DNA of 52,564 bases from Deltaproteobacteria bacterium (GCA_018644785.1 JABGPV010000005.1:1-52564), one strand, 5' to 3'. Counted from the first letter of the stretch, positions 25,514 through 34,194 are shown. Notes: a model not told the origin generated them from the sequence alone. Numbers and translations: made by a program.

Positions 25514-25548
25514 TTGCAATCCCATCTTTGATGGTTGTTTACTTTCCA

Positions 25549-25577
25549 AGTGTATGGAACCGAAACCGGAACGTCAA
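25549..25577 (-). promoter_or_regulatory. candidate sigma-70 promoter for the GH76-like lipoprotein
   Basis: On the minus strand TTGACG (25577-25572) and TACACT (25554-25549) are 17 bp apart, predicting a leader of about 29 nt before the ATG at 25513. Confidence 0.45.
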
Positions 25578-25634
25578 TGAGAATAAATCATAATGGTGCG
25601 TCGTCGAGAATTCCGATTCATAACGCCGTTTTAC

Positions 25635-25664
25635 TTGACAGACATCCTTGATTTTCCGTATAAT
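25635..25664 (+). promoter_or_regulatory. sigma-70 promoter for the CaiB/AMACR-like gene
   Basis: TTGACA at 25635-25640 and TATAAT at 25659-25664 match the consensus perfectly with an 18-bp spacer. The transcript would start about 40 nt before the ATG at 25711. Confidence 0.65.
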
Positions 25665-25710
25665 CCCAACGGTTTAAAAAAATGAAGATACTTTTTTATA
25701 AGGAAAAGAC

Positions 25711-26853
25711 ATGAGACCTCTGAACGGTATAAAAATAGTTGAAATGGCGGGCCTGGCGCCTTCCCCCTATTGCGGTATGATACTGTCTGATTTCGGTGCG
25801 GATGTGGTTATTGTGGACCGCCTGACCAAAGGGGCGCCTGAATTTGGGAACATCATGAAAAAAAGCCCTTTTAACCGGGGCAAACGGTCCATGCGTTTGA
25901 ACTTGAAATCAAAAGAGGGAATCGAGATTATAAAGAAGATGATCGAAAAGGCCGATGTGCTGCTGGAACCGTATCGGCCCGGGGTCATGGAAGCGCTGGG
26001 CCTGGGGCCGAAAGATGTATCAAAGCTGAACCCCGGATTAATTTACGCCCGGCTCACCGGCTGGGGCCAAACCGGGAGTCTTTCGGCTACGGCCGGCCAT
26101 GATATCAACTATATTGCCCTGTCCGGGGCGCTCTCTCTCTGCAAAAGAAAGGGGGAACGGCCCCTTCCGCCCGCGAATATGCTGGCGGATTTCGCGGGCG
26201 GCGGCATGCTCTGCGCCATGGGCATCCTGCTGGCGCTTCAGGAACGTCACCATTCCGGAAAAGGACAGGTGGTGGATGCCGCCATGCTGGATGGCGCCGC
26301 CGGTTTTTCGACCATGTTCCACGGTATGCTGGCGCACCATCTCATGACCCTTGATATCGGAACCAATCCCCTGGATGGCGGGGCCCCGTTCTACCAAACC
26401 TACGAAACCTCAGACGGCCTTTACATGGCGGTTGGGGCCGTTGAACAACGGTTTTATGGGGCATTGCTGGAAGGTCTTGAGCTGGACCCCCAGACCCTTC
26501 CCCATCAATTTGACATGCAACAATGGCCCAAAATGATCGATCGTTTTGCCGAAGTGTTTAAAACCAGAACCCGGGATGAATGGACAAGCGTCTTTCAGGG
26601 AAAAGACGCTTGTGTGACGCCGGTTCTGAACCTGAACGAAGTGGGGGAACATCCGCACAATCAGGAACGAAACCTCATCATTGATATGGACGGCATCCCA
26701 CAACCCGCCCCCGCCCCCAGACTTTCCCGAACGCCCGGTCGTGCCGACCCGGCCAAGGGGCCTCGGGGCGCCGATACGGTCGATATTCTGGGAGAATTGG
26801 GCTACAACAAAGAACGGATTAACGATCTTATAAAAGGCGAGGTGGCGGAGTAG
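25711..26853 (+). CDS. CaiB/BaiF family enzyme, alpha-methylacyl-CoA racemase type
   Basis: A 380-residue class III CoA-transferase-fold enzyme. The N-terminal 'GIKIVEMAGLAPSPYCGMIL' and 'DFGADVVIVDR' are family hallmarks. 'RLTGWGQTGSLSATAGHDIN' (115-132) and 'NMLADFAGGGMLCAMG' (156-171) place His130 and Asp160 where AMACR/MCR enzymes have the acid-base His and Asp, so racemisation of a 2-methylacyl-CoA is more likely than CoA transfer. A racemase would serve beta-oxidation of methyl-branched acids, in line with the acyl-CoA dehydrogenase encoded convergently 6 bp away and the large operon downstream. The ribosome site AAGGAAAAG precedes the start. Confidence 0.85.
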   Translation: MRPLNGIKIVEMAGLAPSPYCGMILSDFGADVVIVDRLTKGAPEFGNIMKKSPFNRGKRSMRLNLKSKEGIEIIKKMIEKADVLLEPYRPGVMEALGLGPKDVSKLNPGLIYARLTGWGQTGSLSATAGHDINYIALSGALSLCKRKGERPLPPANMLADFAGGGMLCAMGILLALQERHHSGKGQVVDAAMLDGAAGFSTMFHGMLAHHLMTLDIGTNPLDGGAPFYQTYETSDGLYMAVGAVEQRFYGALLEGLELDPQTLPHQFDMQQWPKMIDRFAEVFKTRTRDEWTSVFQGKDACVTPVLNLNEVGEHPHNQERNLIIDMDGIPQPAPAPRLSRTPGRADPAKGPRGADTVDILGELGYNKERINDLIKGEVAE

Positions 26854-26859
26854 GGATCA

Positions 26860-28002
26860 TCAAACGATCATTTTGCTGATGATCTCTTTCATAATCTCCT
26901 GGGTCCCCCCTCCGATGGAGAGGACCCGATTGTCTCTGTAGAGCCGTTCCACCAGATATTCCCGCATGTAACCGAAGCCGCCGTGTATCTGGACGGCGTC
27001 ATGGGTGACCCGATCACTGGCCATACAGGCAAAATTCTTTGCCATGGAAATCTCCTTGACCCGGTTTTCCCCGGCCCCTATTTTGGCGGCGACCCGGTAG
27101 GTGAATTCACGACTGGCCTCCACCAGGGTCGCCATATCGGCAAGCTTATGGCGGGTGACCTGAAAACCGGTGAGGGGCCGGCTAAAGGCTTTTCTGTCCC
27201 GGGCGTACTTGAGGGATTCTTCCAGGGCCATCTGGGCGGTCATGTTGGCCATAATGGAGAGATGTAACCGCTCACTCTGAAAATTTTCCATGATGCCGTA
27301 AAACCCCTGACCCTCAGCCCCAAGGAGGTTTTGGACCGGCACCCGGCAGTCATCGAAATAAATCTGGGCCGTATCCGACGCCCACCACCCCATCTTTTTC
27401 AGCTTTTCAGAGACCGAATATCCGGGGGTGTTCGAATCGATGACCAGCAGACTGATACCGCCGTATCCCTCGCCGCCGGTTCGAACCGCGCAGGTCAACC
27501 GGTCCGCTCTGGCGCCGCTGGTGATGAACATCTTGCTCCCGTTCACCACGTAATGGTCACCTTTTAAAACCGCCCGGGTCCGGATATTGGCCACATCCGA
27601 TCCGGCGTCCGGTTCCGTGATGCCCAGCGCCGAGATCTTTTCGCCCCGGAAAACAGGGGGGAGCAGACGCGATTTCTGGTCCTCGCTCCCCAGGGCCAAT
27701 ACCGGGGGTATCCCAATGTCGAGAGACCCGAGACCCGCGGCCACGCCGCCTGAGCCGCATCGCATCAATTCCTCGGTGGCGGCGATCTTAACGAAGATGT
27801 CACCGCCGGAACCGCCATAGGTCTCGGGGTAACCGATGCCGAGAATGCCCGCGGCGCCGGCCTTGGGATAGAGGTCTCGGGGGAATCCCCCCTGTTCCTC
27901 CCATTCATCCACAAACGGTCCGATTTCCCGCTTAACAAACTCGGAAACGGTCTTCCGGACCATGTTATGGGTTTCACCGAAATATTTCTGGTAATCAGTC
28001 AT
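26860..28002 (-). CDS. acyl-CoA dehydrogenase
   Basis: A 380-residue FAD-dependent acyl-CoA dehydrogenase introducing a 2,3-double bond. Domains: N-terminal helices (1-120), beta domain with 'ALGITEPDAGSDVANIRTRA' and 'VVNGSKMFITSGARAD', and a C-terminal helical domain with 'KAFSRPLTGFQ', 'VQIHGGFGYMREYLVERLYR' and 'GGGTQEIMKEII'. The helix 'MALEESLKYARDRKAF' has a Glu where LCAD/IVD-type enzymes hold the catalytic base, and the xEGT-type Glu is absent. The ATG at 28002 is chosen; the frame extends to 28134 but that part reads through a transposase remnant. It converges with the racemase gene. Confidence 0.87.
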   Translation of the reverse strand: MTDYQKYFGETHNMVRKTVSEFVKREIGPFVDEWEEQGGFPRDLYPKAGAAGILGIGYPETYGGSGGDIFVKIAATEELMRCGSGGVAAGLGSLDIGIPPVLALGSEDQKSRLLPPVFRGEKISALGITEPDAGSDVANIRTRAVLKGDHYVVNGSKMFITSGARADRLTCAVRTGGEGYGGISLLVIDSNTPGYSVSEKLKKMGWWASDTAQIYFDDCRVPVQNLLGAEGQGFYGIMENFQSERLHLSIMANMTAQMALEESLKYARDRKAFSRPLTGFQVTRHKLADMATLVEASREFTYRVAAKIGAGENRVKEISMAKNFACMASDRVTHDAVQIHGGFGYMREYLVERLYRDNRVLSIGGGTQEIMKEIISKMIV

Positions 28003-28091
28003 GTGAATTCCGGGGACAGTATATCGCGGTTCCCCCGCTGGGTGATGTGATGCAGTATCCACGCTACGACGACTCGTGCGATTTTTGCCAT
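27999..28091 (-). pseudogene. N-terminal remnant of a Y1 (REP-associated) transposase
   Basis: A 30-codon minus-strand frame begins MAKIARVVVAWILHHITQRG and continues NRDI before running into the repeat GGGGACAG and a stop that overlaps the acyl-CoA dehydrogenase ATG. The start closely resembles the Y1/REP-associated tyrosine transposase opening 'MARIARVV.PG.PHHiTQRG.R'. The catalytic part is missing. Part of the dehydrogenase 5' leader is therefore derived from this element. Confidence 0.6.
28005..28020. repeat. GAATTCCGGGGACAGT repeat, copy 1
   Basis: The 16-bp sequence occurs here and, inverted and exact, at 30865-30880. A variant (ACTGTCCCCTGAATTG) lies at 28142-28157, so that copies 1 and 2 form an inverted pair around the transposase remnant. 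This fits the idea of terminal repeats mobilised by a Y1/REP transposase. Confidence 0.55.
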
Positions 28092-28141
28092 AATGTATTG
28101 AAAATACGAAAAGACTGATTTGCTTGTCAATCAATAAATAG

Positions 28142-28157
28142 ACTGTCCCCTGAATTG
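28142..28157. repeat. ACTGTCCCCTGAATTG repeat, copy 2 (inverted variant)
   Basis: Near-complement of the 28005-28020 copy with one substitution inside the arms and one at the end. It lies 51 bp upstream of the transposase remnant start and forms the outer boundary of the presumed element. Confidence 0.5.
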
Positions 28158-28269
28158 CCGAATCTAATGCGTTATCAACTCCTTGCCGTATTACAATACG
28201 GCTGCGCGTCTGCTGCCTTGTCGCTTCGGCAAAAGAGACGCTCGCGGGATTTAGGGGGTAATAAAACTA

Positions 28270-28371
28270 CTTGCCCAAATACAGGCAAGCTGACATCCTA
28301 AGAAGACCATAAACAAGTTTTCCGGGTCGCCGTTAAACAGGCACAAACCGGGACGCAGGTGAAGTCTTAGG
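28270..28371 (+). other. possible structured leader upstream of the U32 gene
   Basis: Two pairings are visible: CTTGCC (28270-28275) with GGCAAG (28284-28289), and CCTAAGA (28297-28303) with TCTTAGG (28365-28371) enclosing a 61-nt region with GGGTCGCC, AAACAGGCACAAACC and GGGACGC. It might be a leader RNA of the U32 gene that starts 24 bp later. It does not match a riboswitch class that I can defend. Confidence 0.25.
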
Positions 28372-28394
28372 CCACCCATTTTAGGTTTCTCCAC

Positions 28395-30668
28395 ATGACC
28401 GATCGCAATCATGTTGCCAAAAATCATATGAAAAGAAAAATCGAAATTCTGGCGCCGGGGGGTGATATTGATTCCATAAAAGCGGCAATTGCAGCAGGGG
28501 CCGATGCCATATACTGCGGTCTGAATAAATTCAACGCCAGAAACCGGGCAATCAACTTAAATTTTGAAGAGTTGAGAGGGGTTTTGAAGCTTGCTCATGG
28601 AAATAATTGTAAAGTTTTTCTAACCCTTAATATTATTATAACGGGAAGTGAAATCCAGGCCATTATAAGCTTGCTGAACAAACTGGTAAACACAAATATC
28701 GATGGGGTCATTATTCAGGACTTTGGATTGTTTTTTCTGTTATCCAAATATTTTAAAGGTCTTCAAATTCATGCATCCACACAGCTTAATACTCATAATG
28801 AAGGCCAGATAAAGTTTTTAGGCAAACTTTCGGCTCACCGGGTTAATCTGTCAAGAGAGTTGAATCTTCATGAGATCAAAGATTTAGCCTATGCCGGACA
28901 AAAACGTCATATGGAGACTGAAGTATTTGTTCACGGTTCCTACTGCATCTCCTTTTCAGGCCTTTGTTATGTAAGTTCTGTTCATGGAGGGAACTCGGGA
29001 AATCGCGGCAGATGCAGTCAACCCTGCAGAAACCGCTATTTAACGACGCCTGAAGGTAAAGATTTCCCCCTGAATCTCAAAGATAATTCAGCCTATTTTG
29101 ATCTAAGAGAACTATCCGAGGCGGGGATTGATTCGGTAAAGATTGAAGGCAGGATAAAGGGCTTTGATTACGTATATTCGGTGGTAAATTGCTGGAAAAA
29201 ACAAATCCGGAGTTTTTATGATCAAAACAGACTGAATAATGACAACAGTGACCTTTATAAGGTGTTTAACCGGGATTTTTCAAATTCCTATTTGAAAGGG
29301 GATATTAGCAAAGATATGTATATTGATAGTCCCCGTGATAATTCAATTAGACAGCTTTCCGAAATTGATAATTATCGCACGAACAGAAAGATGGAAGAAA
29401 ACCGGATAAACTTTAATGAAGAAAAAGCTGAAACCACAGCTATCATTCAAAATAAAATCAAACCGTTAAGTATAGCCAAAAGTCCTTTAACCCTAAGCAT
29501 TTCAGGAAAACTCGGGACCTATTTAAAAGTATCTGTGAAAACTCCGGACAGTTCATTTAGTGTATTGTCAGAAAGCAATCTGTTAAGTGCCGCAAGGGGC
29601 TTGGACCACGATCTATTATTAAAAAAATTCAGAACCTTAAATGATACGGCATATTACATTAAGCTTATAGAGCGGGAAAACCTTCAAAGTGATCTTTTTA
29701 TACCGTATAAAGAACTCACTTCAATAAAGAAAAGAATTTTAGCCCGATTAAATGGTATCAAAAAAATTATTGAACCGATTGCGGTTCCCGTCTTAAAAAA
29801 ACAAAGTACACCCCATATTAAACCCGCTCTTTCTCTATTAATCTCCTCCCAGAAAGATTTGTACCTCTGTGATAAGACCGCTGCGGATATCTTTTTTCAA
29901 CTTCCTGATTGTTTAAAAAATGAATATCCCGGGTTTATAGATCTTTTTTTAAAAAACAGAAAAATAATCCCCTGGTTCCCTTCTGTTTTAATAGGGGAAA
30001 ACTATACTGCTGCGGTAAATTTTCTTAAAAAGGTGGAACCGGAACTTATTGTAACAAATAATAGCGGTATCGCTTATGAAGCCTGTCAAAAAGGGATTCC
30101 ATGGATAGCCGGCCCCTTTCTTAACATTATCAATTCATTCAGCCTTTTATGTTTAAAAGAAAATTTCGACTGTTATGGTTCATTCATTTCAAATGAAATC
30201 AGCAGAAACCAGATGAAAAGCATTATTAAGCCTCAGGATTTCAAGCTGTACTATAGTATCTATCATCCCATTTCACTCATGGTCAGCAGGCAATGTTTAC
30301 ATCAGCAGGTCATTGGATGTGAAAAAAGCAGTATTGATGACGACTGTATTCAGAAATGCCAGAAATCTTCATCTATTACCAATTTGAGCAAAGTCCCATT
30401 CTTTATTAAAAAAACAAAGGGCAACTATCATTGTATCTATAGCAATAACAACTTCTTGAACACAGACATCGTCACTGATTTACCGAATGTTTTTTCCAGT
30501 TTTTTCATTGACCTAAGGGATATAAAGACCGAAACTAAAATAGGGATGGATAAATCCGGAATAATAGCGCTTTTTGAACAACTCCTGAATGGAGATCGCG
30601 ATTCAGAAAATGAACTCAAACAGATGATTCATCCTTCAACCAACGCCCAATATACAAAAGGACTCTAA
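28395..30668 (+). CDS. peptidase U32 family protein (RlhA/YegQ-type)
   Basis: A 757-residue U32 family protein. The N-terminal 'IEILAPGGDIDSIKAAIAAG' and 'ADAIYCGLNKFNAR' are typical, and the family signature E-x-F-x2-G-x2-C-x4-G-x-C is fully met by 'EVFVHGSYCISFSGLCYVSS' near residue 180. Further Cys in 'GRCSQPCRNRY' complete the likely Fe-S site. Relatives such as RlhA, TrhP and UbiU/V carry out hydroxylations of RNA or quinones rather than proteolysis, so 'peptidase' is historical. The gene is visibly richer in AT, Lys, Asn and Ile than all neighbours, suggesting recent acquisition. An in-frame ATG at 28428 (MKRKIEILAPGG) is an equally good start. A hairpin follows the stop. Confidence 0.82.
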   Translation: MTDRNHVAKNHMKRKIEILAPGGDIDSIKAAIAAGADAIYCGLNKFNARNRAINLNFEELRGVLKLAHGNNCKVFLTLNIIITGSEIQAIISLLNKLVNTNIDGVIIQDFGLFFLLSKYFKGLQIHASTQLNTHNEGQIKFLGKLSAHRVNLSRELNLHEIKDLAYAGQKRHMETEVFVHGSYCISFSGLCYVSSVHGGNSGNRGRCSQPCRNRYLTTPEGKDFPLNLKDNSAYFDLRELSEAGIDSVKIEGRIKGFDYVYSVVNCWKKQIRSFYDQNRLNNDNSDLYKVFNRDFSNSYLKGDISKDMYIDSPRDNSIRQLSEIDNYRTNRKMEENRINFNEEKAETTAIIQNKIKPLSIAKSPLTLSISGKLGTYLKVSVKTPDSSFSVLSESNLLSAARGLDHDLLLKKFRTLNDTAYYIKLIERENLQSDLFIPYKELTSIKKRILARLNGIKKIIEPIAVPVLKKQSTPHIKPALSLLISSQKDLYLCDKTAADIFFQLPDCLKNEYPGFIDLFLKNRKIIPWFPSVLIGENYTAAVNFLKKVEPELIVTNNSGIAYEACQKGIPWIAGPFLNIINSFSLLCLKENFDCYGSFISNEISRNQMKSIIKPQDFKLYYSIYHPISLMVSRQCLHQQVIGCEKSSIDDDCIQKCQKSSSITNLSKVPFFIKKTKGNYHCIYSNNNFLNTDIVTDLPNVFSSFFIDLRDIKTETKIGMDKSGIIALFEQLLNGDRDSENELKQMIHPSTNAQYTKGL

Positions 30669-30670
30669 CA

Positions 30671-30702
30671 AAAACATTCTGCGAACAAGCCGCAGATGTT
30701 TT
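30671..30702 (+). terminator. intrinsic terminator after the U32 gene
   Basis: AAAACATTCTGCG (30671-30683) pairs with CGCAGATGTTTT (30691-30702), giving a 12-bp stem with one bulged T and a 7-nt loop, starting 3 bp after the stop codon. The stem ends in UUUU, but no long U-run follows. Confidence 0.5.
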
Positions 30703-30864
30703 CATTATGGGAAACGACGTCCATCACTAAGTAAATAACTTTGGGCAGCGGGACGCTCTTTCAAAATATAATTGAAGTAAAAAAGGGGTCACACCTGTTT
30801 TATTTGGCGCCCAATACGTGCCGTCACGACATACAGCAAGGAAGATAAGCAGGATAATTGATAC

Positions 30865-30880
30865 ACTGTCCCCGGAATTC
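30865..30880. repeat. ACTGTCCCCGGAATTC repeat, copy 3
   Basis: Exact inverse of the 28005-28020 repeat, lying 24 bp beyond the stop of the minus-strand lipoprotein gene. A related GGGGTCACACCTG stretch lies nearby, around 30785, suggesting a decayed element between 30780 and 30880. Confidence 0.55.
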
Positions 30881-30903
30881 TTTGTTTTGATTTTCAGTCC
30901 CCA

Positions 30904-32796
30904 TTAATAAGGGGGAGGCGTATTGGTGAAAAGGATGGCCTGGTCAAAAAAGACCTCGCTCCCGGGTGGTCCCTCAAAAGAAAAATAATTCCCGTCTTCG
31001 GTATTTCCCGGATAGGGACCGATGGTGGTCTCCACATCCACGTACATCCTGAAACCCATGATAACCGGCACCCCGTTGTTGATTCCGTTATAGGAACCGT
31101 CCAGATTGTAAGGGATCACAAAGGTGCTCTCATCTATGGGCCTTCGCGCAAATTTATAGACATAGAGCATGTCCTGTTGCGCCGTACTGATATCAGGCAG
31201 ATATTCCGCCGCGGTACCGAAATAGCTGATTCTATCGGGAGTATTTGGGGTCCACGGCGTACTCAGGATACCGCCAACGCCGTTATAGACCGGCGTACCA
31301 TTACTGCTCAGATTTGTACCATAACAGCTCACGTTTGAGTAGACGGTTTTCCCTGTCTGGTCATGGTTTACACCCAAGACGATGATGAGATCATCATCAT
31401 TTAAGACAAATGAATCGGTCTGTAGATATAATGTGTCATTGGTTTCTCCGAGGACGTTTTCTCCCTCTTGGATGGCCTGACCATTTCCCGGATACAACCA
31501 TGTGCTGGTCTTGAGCTCTCTGATGTATTGGAAATTCCCCCCGTGCTTGGCGATGACATTGGTTTTTAGCCGTTCCAAAAGCGCCCCCAGTCCCGCAATA
31601 TCCTGTTCACGGATCCCGGTCTGGCGATCCCGGGGGTCAGGCGGCTCCATGGGGATTGTCGCCTTTTCCTTCCTGGGTGTCACCCGCAGCACCTCCAGGG
31701 TCGGGTTGTGGATGTATTTTTCCTTAGCCGTGCCCTGGTCAAACACGGTGGCCCTGTGGATGAAGTTCAGTAAATCGGACTCCATTTCCAGGCCGAACCG
31801 GACGTCATCGGGCAGGACAAGCGACAGGATGAGATCTTCAGTGATCCCGGCCTCTTGAATGGCCGACATCACATGATCGTGAACCTCCTGGTTGCCGGTG
31901 ATGATGAAAACGAAGAATTTCTTAAAAGGATCGTTGTTCAAGAAAGGTTTGTAGTTGTTGATGGAATCTCCAAGCCGCGCATAGACCTTTTTGAAACCCG
32001 GGTTCTTTCCCTCGTAATAATACCGGCTCAGCAAATAGTGCTGGTAGCCGAAGTATTTGCATTCCGGCGGCGTGTTGGCCACCCATATGACGGCTTCGTC
32101 CTGGTCCATCTGAATGCCGAAGGGTATTCTGTTAAAGAGGTCGACCCTTGGGGAGATGGGATTCTGTACAATAAAGTATGTTGCGCCGGCATTCATGGCT
32201 TGGCAATCGGTCGTGTATCCCGCAGTAAACAATTCCGCGATGTTGACCAGGGAAATCTCCCCCTGCCGGACATGGAATTCCCCTTCCAGCTGCTGAGCAA
32301 TGGTCTGGGTTTGTGGTACAATATCACCGATTTCCGGGGGAGGGGACGTGGTAACGGCAATGATGGATCCGCCTGCTTCCACCTCTATTTCACCGGAAAG
32401 GGCCTCGGCCAGGAAATTCAAGGGGGTCCAATAGATGCCCCCCGAGATCTCCAAAGGAGGTTCCATGGGGACCTCTGCAAGGGAGCAAAACCCCGAGGCA
32501 AATCCGACCGACACAAAGGAAATGATTTTGCCGTATTGAAGGACCATGCCGGGGGAGGGGGGATTGAGCATCTGGTAAAACGAAAGTCCGGAAATCTTGG
32601 TAGCAAAGGCCCGGGCATCTACAACAAGGCCGGTGGAGGTTTGTTTGGTTTGTATGGAGCCATCTTGCAGTGCGCCATTGACGCTCACCTTTACTCCCGG
32701 ATCATCGTGGCTATCGTTGCTGCATCCCACAAGCAACATTATTGTCATCAGAAACAGTAGGGCTGGAATTGCTCTAGGAAAGAGGCTTGTTTCCAT
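30904..32796 (-). CDS. secreted lipoprotein with copper-amine-oxidase-N-like (stalk) domain
   Basis: A 630-residue lipoprotein: signal segment IPALLFLMTIMLLVGC with lipobox LVGC (Cys25). The next ~170 residues resemble the stalk or 'copper amine oxidase N-terminal' domain (SVNGALQDGSIQTKQ ... ISGGIYWTPLNFLAEALSGE). The remainder is not recognised; it contains 'FVFIITGNQEVHDHVMSAIQ' and an aromatic-rich C-terminal beta region (GNYFSFEGPPGSEVFFDQAI). The start at 32796 follows AGGAGA at 8-nt spacing and begins the signal peptide, so the longer frame to 32865 is rejected. It is flanked by GGGGACAG-type repeats on both sides. No function is assigned beyond cell-surface location. Confidence 0.72.
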   Translation of the reverse strand: METSLFPRAIPALLFLMTIMLLVGCSNDSHDDPGVKVSVNGALQDGSIQTKQTSTGLVVDARAFATKISGLSFYQMLNPPSPGMVLQYGKIISFVSVGFASGFCSLAEVPMEPPLEISGGIYWTPLNFLAEALSGEIEVEAGGSIIAVTTSPPPEIGDIVPQTQTIAQQLEGEFHVRQGEISLVNIAELFTAGYTTDCQAMNAGATYFIVQNPISPRVDLFNRIPFGIQMDQDEAVIWVANTPPECKYFGYQHYLLSRYYYEGKNPGFKKVYARLGDSINNYKPFLNNDPFKKFFVFIITGNQEVHDHVMSAIQEAGITEDLILSLVLPDDVRFGLEMESDLLNFIHRATVFDQGTAKEKYIHNPTLEVLRVTPRKEKATIPMEPPDPRDRQTGIREQDIAGLGALLERLKTNVIAKHGGNFQYIRELKTSTWLYPGNGQAIQEGENVLGETNDTLYLQTDSFVLNDDDLIIVLGVNHDQTGKTVYSNVSCYGTNLSSNGTPVYNGVGGILSTPWTPNTPDRISYFGTAAEYLPDISTAQQDMLYVYKFARRPIDESTFVIPYNLDGSYNGINNGVPVIMGFRMYVDVETTIGPYPGNTEDGNYFSFEGPPGSEVFFDQAILFTNTPPPY

Positions 32797-32949
32797 TCCA
32801 ATTCTCCTTTCGCTGTTTATGGCTTGACCCCAGAAATAACGATTGGCCTTCGATGCCCTTCTCATGAAACCGGTGGACAGAGCCGATCCGGCAAAAACCT
32901 TGTGGCGGGTGCTGTGTCAGGGGAATCCGATCCGATCAGAAAAATAAAC

Positions 32950-32979
32950 GGGGTCTGTCCCCTATTAGCACTATTAGCA
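32950..32979. repeat. GGGG-TCTGT-CCCC palindrome with tandem CTATTAGCA
   Basis: A 4-bp GGGG/CCCC dyad at 32950-32962, followed by CTATTAGCA twice in tandem (32962-32970, 32971-32979). It resembles the GGGGACAG repeats at 28005 and 30865 and may be another decayed end. The whole 32797-33035 gap otherwise holds no gene. Confidence 0.4.
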
Positions 32980-33035
32980 AAGCCGGATCCCTTGCCGGAG
33001 TGGGCAAAGAATCCGCTTCCCGCCTGACGGGCCTT

Positions 33036-33362
33036 TCAGAGCGGAAAAAGCTGTTCAATCCGCTGGGCCAACATGACATCCCCGGTGGCCTTGAGGTCCC
33101 CGGACATAAAAGCCTGCATGCCGTTGGTTTCTTTGTTGACGATTCCGAGCCATGTGTCGCCCGACAGGGTCAGGGTCACGGAGGGTGATTCATGGATCCC
33201 TTCGCTGACCTGGCAGGCACCGTCTTTGATTACCACACTCCAGTTTCCGCCGTTATCGCCGGTGATCTCATACTGAAAAACCACATCCAGACCCTGGGCC
33301 GCATCCGCGTTGAACACCCGGGGCATCCTGTCGAAAACTTCCGTCACTTCCGTAAACGCCAT
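33036..33362 (-). CDS. SCP2 sterol-carrier-domain protein
   Basis: A 108-residue stand-alone SCP2 domain, a small lipid/acyl-CoA carrier fold. The strands 'VVFQYEITGDNGGNWSVVIK' and 'SVTLTLSGDTWLGIVN', and the helix 'GMQAFMSGDLKATGDVMLAQ' are typical. GGAGG precedes the start. It is the last gene of the 17-gene minus-strand run, 18 bp after the enoyl-CoA hydratase. In bacteria single SCP2 domains often accompany beta-oxidation enzymes for bulky or branched acids. Its ligand is unknown. Confidence 0.83.
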   Translation of the reverse strand: MAFTEVTEVFDRMPRVFNADAAQGLDVVFQYEITGDNGGNWSVVIKDGACQVSEGIHESPSVTLTLSGDTWLGIVNKETNGMQAFMSGDLKATGDVMLAQRIEQLFPL

Positions 33363-33380
33363 TTTTTCATCCTCCTTAAA

Positions 33381-34169
33381 TTATTTACCGATAAATTTGG
33401 GCTGTCTTTTTTCCATGAACGCCTTCATGCCTTCTGCCGCGTCCTTAGTGGCGATGACCTTGCCAAGGGCCTCTGAGAGATAGCCCACGGCCGCTTCAAA
33501 GGGCATTTCGCTCATGGCTGCAAATGCCTGCTTGCCGAGCCTTGTGCCGATGGGGCTCATGGATGTGAGATGTTTCAGCGTATCATCAACTTCACTGTCC
33601 AGCCGGTGCGGGCCCACGACGCGGCTGATCATTCCCAACCGTTCCGCTTCCACGGCCGGTATTTTCCTTCCCGTCAGGACCAGATCCATGGCCTTTTTCC
33701 TGGGCAAATTCCGATAGAGAAGTGCCCCCACCATCATGGGAAAGATGCCCACGTTGACCTCGGGCAGGCGAAAGTAGGTGTCGCCCCTGGCAATGACCAT
33801 ATCGCAGGCGAGCATCAAACCCATTCCGCCGGCAATGCACGGACCGTTTATGCGCGCCACCAGCGGTTTAGGGAATTTCGCCATTTCCTTGAGGAGCGCA
33901 GCGTAGGTCCTGGGACCCGACAATGGGTCCTCCCCCTGCCCGGCCCCCTGTCTTGCTAGGGCGCTCCCCAAATCCGCCCCCGCGCAGAAGGCCTTGTCCC
34001 CCTTTCCCGTGAGGCAAACCGCCCCCACCGTTTCGTCCCGATCCGCCTCCACCAGACGGTCCCGAAAAGACCGGATCATTTCCAGGCTGATGGCGTTTCT
34101 ACGGTTCTCCCGGTTGATGGTCAGAAAGGCGACGTTGTCCTTGACTTCATACAGCAAATCATCACTCAT
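33381..34169 (-). CDS. enoyl-CoA hydratase/isomerase family protein
   Basis: A 262-residue crotonase-fold enzyme. 'FLTINRENRRNAIS', 'AFCAGADLGSA' and the oxyanion-hole region 'INGPCIAGGMGLMLACDMVI' are visible, then 'FRLPEVNVGIFPMMVGALLY'. The residue in the first catalytic-Glu position of hydratases ('GGG.ElALacD') is Met ('GGMGLMLACD'), while Glu in 'LPEVNVG' is kept, so isomerase or another crotonase reaction is possible. The spacing to its neighbours is 25 and 18 bp. GGAGGAAG precedes the ATG. Confidence 0.85.
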   Translation of the reverse strand: MSDDLLYEVKDNVAFLTINRENRRNAISLEMIRSFRDRLVEADRDETVGAVCLTGKGDKAFCAGADLGSALARQGAGQGEDPLSGPRTYAALLKEMAKFPKPLVARINGPCIAGGMGLMLACDMVIARGDTYFRLPEVNVGIFPMMVGALLYRNLPRKKAMDLVLTGRKIPAVEAERLGMISRVVGPHRLDSEVDDTLKHLTSMSPIGTRLGKQAFAAMSEMPFEAAVGYLSEALGKVIATKDAAEGMKAFMEKRQPKFIGK

Positions 34170-34194
34170 GGGTCAACTTCCTCCAATCCGGAAT

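Noticed and set aside
28321..28371. Resemblance to a GEMM (c-di-GMP) riboswitch because of AAACC and GGGACGC
   Set aside because: The hairpin that must separate these two motifs is absent and the downstream receptor motifs do not match.
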